Assembly (NCBI GenBank): GCA_029012165.1
Contig: JAQXLO010000073.1
Location: forward strand, 1 to 6,048
Direction: 5' to 3'
Length of the DNA: 6,048 nucleotides
Source: Oscillospiraceae bacterium
Lineage (GTDB): Bacteria; Bacillota; Clostridia; Oscillospirales; Acutalibacteraceae
Made by a program: the position numbers and the translations under genes
Shown: positions 1-5,374 of the stretch, one piece after another
How positions within the stretch are numbered: the stretch's first letter is position 1
Layout of the letters: each line of letters begins with the position of its first letter
The notes under the pieces: generated by a model
What the model saw: the letters and a program-made list of their open reading frames with translations, nothing else
The model's database searches: none
Told to the model about the DNA's origin: nothing

Positions 1-384
1 GGCGAAGCGTACCGCAGGCAGTTCGAGGGCGTGTTCAGCAACAACTGCTTCTGGGGAACGGGTTACCCGTTTGCGGCGCAGAACAACTACATCTGTGACC
101 CCGGTTTTACCGGTGCGGACATTACCGACAAAAACAGCTTCCGGCTGTCCTCGGCGTCTCGCTTGCTCGGCAAGGGCATTCAAGTGGAGGACGATATGGG
201 AGCGCAGGACTTCTATGGCAATCCTGTCGGCGCACAGCACAACATCGGCTGCTATGAGGGCGCAGGGGAGAAGGAGACGGCGCCGGCGAGCCTTTGGAAG
301 CGGATCGTCAACCGTGTCCAAACGGCGCTGGGCGTGGTGGTCAACTTCTTTGACTATTTGGGCAACTGCTACTGGCTGTTCTGA
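1..384 (+). CDS. Right-handed parallel beta-helix protein, C-terminal fragment (5' end outside window)
   Basis: The reading frame is open from base 1 to the TGA at 382-384, giving 127 residues of a gene that starts upstream. It aligns by eye, almost gap-free, with the last ~127 residues of the beta-helix protein at 1045-2703, with roughly half the positions identical. Shared blocks include FSNNC-WGTG, LLGKG, DFYGN and HNIGCY-GAG. The LLGKG...DFYGN...NIGCYEG series resembles the closing turns of secreted right-handed beta-helix proteins, where a D-x-x-G-N...DIGAYE motif is common (family knowledge). After it come ~39 residues (from base 265) with an apparently amphipathic helix and the end NCYWLF, a tail shared with the paralogue. 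It is the first of three tightly packed genes; the next starts 10 nt downstream. Secretion and polysaccharide interaction are inferred from the complete paralogue. Enzymatic activity cannot be judged from this fragment. Confidence 0.85.
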   Translation, partial: GEAYRRQFEGVFSNNCFWGTGYPFAAQNNYICDPGFTGADITDKNSFRLSSASRLLGKGIQVEDDMGAQDFYGNPVGAQHNIGCYEGAGEKETAPASLWKRIVNRVQTALGVVVNFFDYLGNCYWLF

Positions 385-387
385 GGA
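383..387 (+). promoter_or_regulatory. Ribosome binding site GAGGA for the lipoprotein gene
   Basis: GAGGA lies 7 nt before the ATG at 395 and overlaps the TGA stop (382-384) of the upstream beta-helix gene. A ribosome terminating there is placed directly over the start signal of the next gene, which suggests translational coupling. It also fixes ATG 395 as the start, although the frame is open further upstream. Confidence 0.75.
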
Positions 388-394
388 AAACAGT

Positions 395-1042
395 ATGCGA
401 AAAGAGATACGAATTTTAACCTGTTTTTTGCTCCTTTTGAGCCTTTTTGCCGGGTGCGGCAAGCAGAAACCGGCGCCAAACAACATTGTGGCGTACATCA
501 ACGGCGAAGCCATCACTGCCCGGGAGATCGACTACTTCAAAACCCGGGACAGAGCGGACATCATCAATGCCTTCAGCGAACAGTACGGCGTGACGGACTT
601 TTCGGACTTCTGGGACAGGGACTTTGACGGCACGACGCCGACGCAGGCGCTGGAGGAAAAAGCGTTCGAGGATGCCTGCGATGCGAAGATCCGCCTTGTC
701 CTGATGCGGGAAAAGGGCGTGTACGAGGATATCTCCTTCGAGGGGTTGGAAGCGAAGGCGCTGGCGTATAATGAAGCGCACAAAAACCAAAAGAATACGG
801 TGGGCGTCCAGTCCATTGATATGCAGCAGTTTTACACCTACTACATCTCCACGGGGGAAATGACCCTCAAAAACATACTTGGCGAAGGGGAACTAAAACC
901 CACGGATGCGCAGATTCGTGCCTACATTGCGCAAAAGGGCGAGATGACCGAACAGGGGGCGATTTCGTACCTTGTGGATGCAAAATATGCGGAATATGTA
1001 CAATCGTTGCTGGAACAGGCAACTGTGACCATGGAGGAATGA
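395..1042 (+). CDS. SurA-N-like lipoprotein, putative extracytoplasmic folding factor
   Basis: The product is a 215-residue exported lipoprotein. Residues 1-20 form a basic N-terminus (MRKEIR) plus a leucine-rich stretch. The lipobox F-A-G-C follows, with Cys21 as the predicted lipidation site, so the protein should be anchored on the outer face of the membrane. Residues 31-45 (IVAYINGEAITAREI) match the 'A-x-[IV]-N-G-x-x-I-T-x-x-E' signature at the start of SurA/PrsA-type chaperone domains. The following DFWDRDFDG and helical ALEEKAFEDACDAKIRLVLMREKG fit the same N-terminal fold. No parvulin peptidyl-prolyl isomerase domain is visible; the length allows only the chaperone-type helical region plus a short C-terminal helix pair. 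The gene sits between two paralogous secreted beta-helix genes, 10 nt after one and overlapping the extreme 5' region of the next. A dedicated foldase role for those proteins is inference. The upstream extension of this frame (71-394) is a shadow of the preceding gene. Confidence 0.8.
   Translation: MRKEIRILTCFLLLLSLFAGCGKQKPAPNNIVAYINGEAITAREIDYFKTRDRADIINAFSEQYGVTDFSDFWDRDFDGTTPTQALEEKAFEDACDAKIRLVLMREKGVYEDISFEGLEAKALAYNEAHKNQKNTVGVQSIDMQQFYTYYISTGEMTLKNILGEGELKPTDAQIRAYIAQKGEMTEQGAISYLVDAKYAEYVQSLLEQATVTMEE
1033..1037 (+). promoter_or_regulatory. Ribosome binding site GGAGG that decides the start of the second beta-helix gene
   Basis: GGAGG lies inside the last codons of the lipoprotein gene. 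Two in-frame ATGs follow. ATG 1039 is only 1 nt from the GGAGG, too close to be used efficiently. ATG 1045 is 7 nt away and begins the typical signal peptide MKKVLCLLLC. The second is therefore preferred. Confidence 0.75.
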
Positions 1043-1044
1043 TT

Positions 1045-2703
1045 ATGAAAAAAGTGCTTTGTTTGTTGCTCTGCATTTCTCTGCTGCTGCCCTGTCTGTG
1101 CATGGGCGTCAGTGCGCAGGGCGGCATGACCTACTACATCGACAGCATGGACGGTGACGACAGTGCTCGGGGCACCGGCGAGCGCAGTGCATGGCGCACC
1201 GTGCGCAACTTGGAAACCCTCGCATTGCAAAAAGGGGATAAAGTTCTGTTTCGCCGGGACGGCATTTACAATGTGAACTGTCTGACCTTGACGTGCAAGG
1301 GAACGGCGGAGAATCCCATCGTGATTTCCGCATACGGGGAGGGTGCCAAGCCCCTGCTTACCACCAACAAAAGAACGGATATTCTGCATCTGCTGGACTG
1401 CTCCTATGTCACCGTTTCCGATCTGGAAATGACGGCGCACAACGGCGGAGGCATCTGGATCTATACACAGAACGAGGAGTCCAACGGCGTGAAGCTGGAC
1501 AATCTCACGATCCACGACATCCAAAACTACAAGGTGACCACCCGTGATTCCCAGGCCAACCCCACGGAAGCCAGAGCGTGTGTCGTGGTGAAAAATCTGT
1601 GCTATCCGGCGCAGTCATTGTACAGAGTCAACGATTTTTCCATGACCAACTGCGAGCTGTACGACTGCGGCAACGGACTTCTGCTGTGGGGTTCCTTTAC
1701 CGAGGACAGCAAAAATCCGTGGTCAGAGGACGTTGACCAAGTGTCCATCGTGTACAATCAAAATGCGCTTGTGGAAAACTGCTACTTCCACGACATGGAC
1801 GCCGAGGGTATGATCATCGGCATGACGGACAATGCCCTGATCCGCAACTGCCGCTTTATTGACTGCTGTCAGGGCGTCGGCACGGACGAGAACGGCAAGG
1901 TGCTTTATTATACTGCACCTGTGTGGTACTGGGGCGGTCTGCGTTCCACGGTGGAAAGCTGTGAGATTGCCGGCGCCAAAAACTTCGGTGACGGTATGGC
2001 GGTGGACTTCGACTCCTGGACGAATGACTGCACCTATCAGTACATCTACTCCCATGACAACAACTGCTTTATTGTCACCTGCCCCTACGGCACGGGACAG
2101 AGCGGCAACACGGTGCGCTACTGCCTGTCCGTGGACGACAACGTATGCAGAAACAGCATCTCGACCGGTGAAAAGAACTTCAGCTTCTACAACAACACGA
2201 TCATCAATTCCTCCAACTTTGTCCTGAACGGCATCCGGGATTCCGTTTTTGCCAACAACATTATTGTGGGCGACCTGAAAACAGACTTCTTCTGGACACG
2301 CAAGGCTGTGGACGAGCAGACCGGCGAATCATTCCGCAAGGAATTTACAGGCATCTTTGCCAACAACTGCTTGTGGGGGACGGGTGTGCCGACCTGCGCC
2401 GAAAAAACGTTTGTCTGTGCCCCGGGTTTTGTCGGTACGGACAAAACCAACCCCGACAGCTTTAAGCTGGCGCAGAATTCCCCGCTGTTGGGCAAAGGAA
2501 TGACCCTGGAGAATATGGGCGAAACCGATTTCTACGGCAATGCCCTCACTCAAAGCCACAACATCGGCTGCTATGACGGCGCCGGGGAAAACACAAAAGC
2601 ACCCCTGCGTCCGTTCGACAGCCTGTTCCGTCTGGTCAACACGGCTTTGGGCACGTTGTACCAGTGGGTGCAGGAACTGTGCAATAAATACTGGATCTTT
2701 TAA
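1045..2703 (+). CDS. Secreted right-handed parallel beta-helix protein
   Basis: The product is 552 residues. Residues 1-24 are a Sec signal peptide (MKK, a Leu/Cys-rich core, likely cleavage after V-S-A24). The mature protein opens with YYIDSMDGDDSARGTGERSA and then AWRTV and LQKGDKVLFRRDGIY. This is the typical entry turn of pectate-lyase-like right-handed beta-helix proteins (Y-Y-V-D-x-x-x-G-D-D...A-W-x-T and L-x-x-G-D-x-[IV]-L-F-x-x-G-x-Y). The centre has many short strand-turn repeats such as NALIRNCRFIDC, NALVENCYFHDMDAEG and NTIINSSNFVLNG. The end has NSPLLGKGM, DFYGN and HNIGCYDGAG, then a ~39-residue tail (from residue 514) ending in NKYWIF. The family includes polysaccharide lyases, epimerases, hydrolases and binding proteins; no catalytic triad can be assigned here, so substrate and chemistry are unknown. 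It is the last gene of the + strand operon and a paralogue of the fragment at 1-384. An alternative ATG at 1039 would add only two residues. Confidence 0.9.
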   Translation: MKKVLCLLLCISLLLPCLCMGVSAQGGMTYYIDSMDGDDSARGTGERSAWRTVRNLETLALQKGDKVLFRRDGIYNVNCLTLTCKGTAENPIVISAYGEGAKPLLTTNKRTDILHLLDCSYVTVSDLEMTAHNGGGIWIYTQNEESNGVKLDNLTIHDIQNYKVTTRDSQANPTEARACVVVKNLCYPAQSLYRVNDFSMTNCELYDCGNGLLLWGSFTEDSKNPWSEDVDQVSIVYNQNALVENCYFHDMDAEGMIIGMTDNALIRNCRFIDCCQGVGTDENGKVLYYTAPVWYWGGLRSTVESCEIAGAKNFGDGMAVDFDSWTNDCTYQYIYSHDNNCFIVTCPYGTGQSGNTVRYCLSVDDNVCRNSISTGEKNFSFYNNTIINSSNFVLNGIRDSVFANNIIVGDLKTDFFWTRKAVDEQTGESFRKEFTGIFANNCLWGTGVPTCAEKTFVCAPGFVGTDKTNPDSFKLAQNSPLLGKGMTLENMGETDFYGNALTQSHNIGCYDGAGENTKAPLRPFDSLFRLVNTALGTLYQWVQELCNKYWIF

Positions 2704-2706
2704 AAA

Positions 2707-2729
2707 GGTTCATCACGGCTTTTTGCGAG
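2707..2729 (+). repeat. Left terminal inverted repeat of the putative element
   Basis: It begins GGTTCATCACGGCTTTTTG and pairs with 3047-3069, with mismatches at three of 23 positions (C/A, C/T and A/G). The outermost 12 nt are identical. Confidence 0.65.
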
Positions 2730-2786
2730 GCTGCCTTAGAAGTTTCGTGCAAATCTTTGGTCGCTGACCGCAGTCGGCGAAATTCT

Positions 2787-2948
2787 GGGCAATACCGCAC
2801 AATTGCGGCACACGCCTTGCTTGAATCTTATTCCGTCAGCTTACACATAAATCCCTTGACTTGCGTTAGCAAGTCGGCGGTCTTTCTGTGCAACCTGACA
2901 AAAAATCTTGCTTCGCAATCCGCACACCCCAATTGTGCGGTATTGCCC
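2787..2948. repeat. 162-nt concentric long hairpin (palindromic element)
   Basis: Three inverted-repeat blocks share one centre near 2867. The outer arms at 2787-2805 and 2930-2948 are a perfect 19-nt pair (GGGCAATACCGCACAATTG and its complement). The middle arms at 2835-2847 and 2887-2899 match at 11 of 13 positions (GTCAGCTTACACA with TGTGCAACCTGAC). The apex at 2858-2864 and 2869-2875 is a perfect 7-bp stem (GACTTGC/GCAAGTC) with a GTTA loop. Regions between the blocks pair only weakly. Either strand, as RNA or as single-stranded DNA, could fold into one long cruciform-like hairpin. It may be a nested MITE, a repetitive palindromic element or a structured transcript. No reverse transcriptase or transposase gene lies in the window. 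Confidence 0.8.
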
Positions 2949-2977
2949 TGACAACAGAAAAGCGCAGGAGGGGAGGT

Positions 2978-3000
2978 AAAACAGTCCGGGGGACTGTTTT
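2978..3000. repeat. Compact hairpin, 10-bp stem with GGG loop
   Basis: AAAACAGTCC (2978-2987) and GGACTGTTTT (2991-3000) are perfect complements around a 3-nt GGG. The A-run/T-run at the base makes it terminator-like in both directions, but the T-run is only four long and belongs to the stem. Confidence 0.8.
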
Positions 3001-3005
3001 GGCGT

Positions 3006-3030
3006 GGGGAACCCTCGCCGGGGGTTCCCC
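3006..3030. repeat. Compact GC-rich hairpin, 9-bp stem
   Basis: GGGGAACCC (3006-3014) pairs perfectly with GGGTTCCCC (3022-3030) across a 7-nt loop. It lies 5 nt after the preceding hairpin. GGCG at 3001-3004 could alternatively pair with CGCC at 3016-3019, which would compete with, or interlock with, this stem. No T-run follows, so it is not a standard terminator. Confidence 0.8.
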
Positions 3031-3046
3031 GGTGCGAAGCACAAAT

Positions 3047-3069
3047 CCCACAAAAATCCGTGATGAACC
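3047..3069 (-). repeat. Right terminal inverted repeat of the putative element
   Basis: It ends CAAAAATCCGTGATGAACC and mirrors 2707-2729 (20 of 23 matches). A 10-nt stretch of it, ACAAAAATCC (3050-3059), recurs directly at 3071-3080 in the left arm of the terminator hairpin. That may be chance in A-rich sequence or a trace of the insertion. Confidence 0.65.
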
Positions 3070-3073
3070 AACA

Positions 3074-3114
3074 AAAATCCCTGCCGCATCGGTTTCGACA
3101 GCGGCAGGGATTTT
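3074..3114 (-). terminator. Intrinsic terminator for the lexA operon, possibly bidirectional
   Basis: AAAATCCCTGCCGC (3074-3087) and GCGGCAGGGATTTT (3101-3114) form a perfect 14-bp stem with a 13-nt loop. Read on the minus strand, the stem starts 3 nt after the stop codon of the 106-residue gene and ends in TTTTTGTT, a good intrinsic terminator. Read on the plus strand it ends in TTTTGGTTT, so it may also stop transcripts from the convergent beta-helix operon. Confidence 0.85.
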
Positions 3115-3117
3115 GGT

Positions 3118-3438
3118 TTATCGCTCGTTTTTCTTTTTCTTCTTCGGCGGCATCTTTTCCTGCCGTTCCTTTTCCATTTTCTTTTCGCTGATCGTGATGA
3201 TGATCACCACAGCGATCACGATGACCACCACGATGATCAGCGGCAGATATCTGTACATCGTCTGCAAAACGGAATTGATGGTCAGGCGCACCTTTTCCGT
3301 ACCTGTGGGTATCGGCACCGTCGGATCGATGGGCGACACGTTGATGGACAGGGGATGCAGTGTCAGGGCGAAAGTCGGCACTGTACAGCAAAACAGCATC
3401 AGCAGGGCACCCAAAAATGCAAAAATTCTTTTTTTCAT
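3118..3438 (-). CDS. Small exported single-pass membrane protein of unknown function, last gene of the lexA operon
   Basis: I do not recognise a named family. The 106-residue product has a clear N-terminal signal peptide (MKKR, then a hydrophobic core; likely cleavage after P-T-F-A24). A short Pro/Thr-rich extracytoplasmic stretch follows (~25-60, including SPIDPTVPIPTG). One very hydrophobic segment at ~65-83 is made almost only of Ile/Val. The tail (85-106) is strongly basic and charged, with PPKKKKKNER at the end. The predicted topology is N-terminus outside, C-terminal tail inside. The start ATG (3436-3438) overlaps the rarA stop as ATGA and has an AGGA about 10 nt upstream, so it is probably translated by coupling to rarA. 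An intrinsic terminator follows directly. Its position in a LexA-controlled operon suggests SOS induction. A role such as damage-induced division control is speculation by analogy with other small SOS membrane proteins; no LysM domain (as in YneA) is present. Confidence 0.85.
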   Translation of the reverse strand: MKKRIFAFLGALLMLFCCTVPTFALTLHPLSINVSPIDPTVPIPTGTEKVRLTINSVLQTMYRYLPLIIVVVIVIAVVIIITISEKKMEKERQEKMPPKKKKKNER

Positions 3439-4712
3439 TGCGCATCATTCCTTTTTTTGATTTTTTCCCAGTATTCCCGGGCGGCCTGTTCGGTTCGGTT
3501 GGCGCCGAAGTGGTAGTACCGGGTATTTCGCAGGGCGTCCGGCAGGTACTGCTGGCTGACCCAATGATTTTCGTAGTCGTGGGGATAGAGGTAAAACTGT
3601 CCCTTGTTGGGGTTGTCCTCGCCGTCACAGTGGACGTTTTGCAGCGTGCGTGGGATGGGTCCGCTCTTGCCGCTTTTGATGTCGGCAAGCGCTTGATCGA
3701 ACGCAAGATACGCAGAGTTGGACTTCGGTGCGGTGCATACCAGCACCACTGCATCAGCAAGAGGGATGCGTGCCTCGGGCAGACCGACCATGTTCGCCAT
3801 ATCCACGGCGGACTTAACGATGGGGAGGATCATCGGGTACGCCAGCCCCACATCCTCGGCGGCGCAGACCATCAGCCTGCGGCAGGCGGAGGGTAGGTCG
3901 CCCGCCTCCAGCAGACGGGCAAGGTAGTGCAGGGCGGCGTCGGGGTCGGAACCACGCATGGACTTTTGGAACGCCGACAGGATGTCGTAGTGGTCGTCCC
4001 CGGCACGGTCATAGCGCATGGCGCTTTTTTGCGTCAGTGCCCGGGCAGTCTCCAGCGTGACAGTGCGCTTCCCGTCCGCAAGGGGAGCGGACAGCACGCA
4101 CAGCTCCACGGCGTTCATGGCTTTGCGCACATCGCCGCCGCACGCCTGTGCGATATAGGGTACCGTACCCTTTTCCGTTTCGACTATTTCGCCACGCTCC
4201 TTTTCCATAAAGCGGAAAGCCCGTTCCACGGCAGGAACGATGTCCGCAGGGGTGACCGTTTTGAACTCGAAAACGGTGGAGCGGCTGAGGATGGCGTTGT
4301 AGACGTAGAAGTAGGGGTTCTCCGTCGTGGAGGCGATGAGGGTGATCGACCCCTTTTCGATGTATTCCAGCAGCGTCTGCTGCTGTTTTTTGTTCAGGTA
4401 CTGGATCTCGTCCAGATACAGCAAAATTCCACCCGGCGCCAGAAACGTGTCCACACGGGAAATGACGTCCTTGATGTCCGAGACGCCCGCCGTAGTGCCG
4501 TTCAGGTGCACCAAGTGGCGATCCGTTTGCTTGGCGATGATGCTTGCGAGGGTGGTTTTGCCCACACCGGAGGGACCGTAGAAGATCATATTCGGCAGTT
4601 CGCCCGAAAGAATGATGTTGCGAAGGGGTTTTCCCGGGGCGAGCAGATGCCTTTGCCCCACAATATCGTCGAGTGTTTGCGGGCGCAGACGCTCCGCCAG
4701 AGGCACGGACAT
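3435..4712 (-). CDS. rarA: RarA/MgsA-type AAA+ ATPase (replication-associated recombination protein A)
   Basis: The 425-residue length is usual for RarA. Family members are DNA-dependent ATPases of the clamp-loader-like AAA+ class, related to eukaryotic WRNIP1/Mgs1, that act at stalled replication forks. Visible motifs are the N-terminal LAERLRPQTLDDIVGQRHLL; Walker A GPSGVGKT (46-53); Walker B ILLYLDE (96-102); sensor 1 STTEN (128-132); a candidate arginine finger R144 in ILSRS; and the sensor 2 region GGDVRKAMNAVE (from 192). The C-terminal part has the RarA-specific KSMRGSDPDAALHYLARLLEAG, AAEDVGLA, RIPLADA, TAPKSN-AYLA and HDYENHWVSQQYLPD. The usual DEIHRFNK after Walker B reads DEIQYLNK here. 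The start at ATG 4712 has AAGGAGG 6 nt upstream. It lies 11 nt after lexA and overlaps the next gene by ATGA, so it is co-transcribed with lexA and probably SOS-induced. Confidence 0.96.
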   Translation of the reverse strand: MSVPLAERLRPQTLDDIVGQRHLLAPGKPLRNIILSGELPNMIFYGPSGVGKTTLASIIAKQTDRHLVHLNGTTAGVSDIKDVISRVDTFLAPGGILLYLDEIQYLNKKQQQTLLEYIEKGSITLIASTTENPYFYVYNAILSRSTVFEFKTVTPADIVPAVERAFRFMEKERGEIVETEKGTVPYIAQACGGDVRKAMNAVELCVLSAPLADGKRTVTLETARALTQKSAMRYDRAGDDHYDILSAFQKSMRGSDPDAALHYLARLLEAGDLPSACRRLMVCAAEDVGLAYPMILPIVKSAVDMANMVGLPEARIPLADAVVLVCTAPKSNSAYLAFDQALADIKSGKSGPIPRTLQNVHCDGEDNPNKGQFYLYPHDYENHWVSQQYLPDALRNTRYYHFGANRTEQAAREYWEKIKKRNDAQ

Positions 4713-4718
4713 ACAGAC

Positions 4719-4725
4719 CCTCCTT
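4719..4725 (-). promoter_or_regulatory. Ribosome binding site AAGGAGG of rarA, overlapping the lexA stop codon
   Basis: AAGGAGG lies 6 nt before the rarA ATG, and its first two bases are the last two of the lexA TAA (4724-4726). This arrangement favours reinitiation on rarA after lexA translation and confirms the chosen rarA start. Confidence 0.85.
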
Positions 4726-5314
4726 AATAGTATCGGAACACGGCGACAACCTTGCCGAGGATGTCCACGTGATCGACGATGATCGGCTCGTAGTCCGCAT
4801 TGGCAGGCTGCAGGCGGTAGTGTCCGTTCTCTTTGTAGAAGGTTTTGACGGTGGCTTCCTCGTCCACCATGGCGATGACCATCTGCCCGTTTTCGGCGGC
4901 GCTGACCTGCTCCGCAACGACGATGTCGCCGTCCAGGATGCCCGCTTCGATCATGCTTTGTCCCCGCACGTGCAGGGCGAAGAGCTTTTTGTCCGAGGAG
5001 ACACGGCCGGTGTAGGGGACATAGCCCTCGATCTGCTCCACGGCGAGGATGGGGGTTCCAGCGGCAACGGTGCCCAACAGCGGCACCTGTATGGGTGCCT
5101 CGCCCTGTCCGACAATGCGGATGGAGCGCTTGCGCAGGGGGTCACGGGAGATATACCCCGCCGACTCCAGCGCCGCCAGATTGGCCTGTACGGAGGAGGT
5201 GGAGCGCAGACCCACGGCGCTGCCGATCTCACGAACCGAGGGCGGTACGCCGTCCCGTGTTTTCTCCACAAGGTATTCGTAGACTTTTTTCTGTGTGTCG
5301 TTGAGCTTTTCCAT
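4724..5314 (-). CDS. lexA: LexA, SOS-response transcriptional repressor / self-cleaving S24 protease
   Basis: The 196-residue product has the two-domain LexA layout. Residues 1-66 are a winged helix-turn-helix DNA-binding domain (LNDTQKKVYEYLVEK, PPSVREIGSAVGLRSTSSV as recognition helix region, ALESAGYISRDP, RKRSIRI). Residues ~75-196 are the S24 peptidase domain. The self-cleavage site is Ala85-Gly86 in VAAGTP. The catalytic Ser120 is in RGQSMIEAGILDGD and the catalytic Lys157 in EATVKTF. RecA filaments trigger cleavage, which lifts repression of SOS genes (family knowledge). The residue before Ser is Gln rather than the common Asp/Glu of G-[DE]-S-M, while the catalytic pair is intact. The start has GGAGG (5322-5326) 7 nt upstream. 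It heads an operon with rarA and a small membrane protein, and a LexA-type operator overlaps its promoter, so autoregulation is likely. Confidence 0.97.
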   Translation of the reverse strand: MEKLNDTQKKVYEYLVEKTRDGVPPSVREIGSAVGLRSTSSVQANLAALESAGYISRDPLRKRSIRIVGQGEAPIQVPLLGTVAAGTPILAVEQIEGYVPYTGRVSSDKKLFALHVRGQSMIEAGILDGDIVVAEQVSAAENGQMVIAMVDEEATVKTFYKENGHYRLQPANADYEPIIVDHVDILGKVVAVFRYY

Positions 5315-5345
5315 ACTGCACCCTCCGAAAAAAGATTCTCAGTAC

Positions 5346-5374
5346 AGTATAGCACATCTTTTTGAAAAATGCAA
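5346..5374 (-). promoter_or_regulatory. Predicted sigma-A promoter of the lexA operon
   Basis: On the minus strand, TATACT (5346-5351) is a near-consensus -10 and TTGCAT (5369-5374) a partial -35, with exactly 17 nt between them. The predicted transcript would have a short leader of roughly 25 nt containing the lexA GGAGG. Eight-nt inverted repeats (5329-5336 and 5356-5363) flank the -10; their meaning is unclear. Confidence 0.65.

Larger units (their letters stand above)
2707..3069. mobile_element. Putative non-autonomous (MITE-like) insertion bounded by 23-nt imperfect inverted repeats
   Basis: Bases 2707-2729 and 3047-3069 are inverted repeats. The outer 12 nt (GGTTCATCACGG / CCGTGATGAACC) are perfect, and 20 of 23 positions match overall. 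They enclose 363 bp with no convincing gene, starting only 3 nt after the beta-helix stop codon and ending just before a terminator hairpin. The inside is rich in nested palindromes (separate entries). Inverted termini, no transposase, intergenic position and internal hairpins fit a miniature inverted-repeat element. No clean target-site duplication is visible: the flanks are A-rich on both sides but not identical. Transposition history is therefore inference, and the transposase family cannot be named. Confidence 0.45.

Noticed and set aside
71..394. Upstream extension of the lipoprotein frame
   Set aside because: It overlaps the beta-helix C-terminus in another frame and is Arg-rich. The true start at 395 has a good ribosome binding site and begins a lipoprotein signal peptide.
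2787..2948. CRISPR array or retron ncRNA
   Set aside because: There are only inverted, concentric repeats and no regularly spaced direct repeats. No Cas or reverse transcriptase gene is in the window.
2704..2951. Short plus-strand open frames after the beta-helix stop
   Set aside because: They have no ribosome binding site and no recognisable protein, and they run through the inverted repeats.
2828..3760. Long minus-strand open frame of 310 codons
   Set aside because: It runs across the palindromic intergenic element, the terminator, the small membrane-protein gene and the end of rarA in another frame. Its translation is low-complexity and Arg/Thr/Pro-rich, with no family match.
3927..4727. 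Plus-strand open frame of 266 codons opposite rarA
   Set aside because: It is antisense to clearly conserved RarA motifs. The His/Arg/Val-rich composition is typical of a GC-rich shadow frame, and it has no plausible product.
5329..5363. AAAAAGAT / ATCTTTTT inverted repeat as a terminator for the MFS gene
   Set aside because: The arms are A/T-rich, separated by 19 nt and straddle the lexA -10 box. The stem would be weak and is more likely coincidental.
4673..5365. Plus-strand open frame of 230 codons opposite lexA
   Set aside because: It is antisense to an intact LexA with all catalytic residues and also spans the lexA promoter, so it is a shadow frame.
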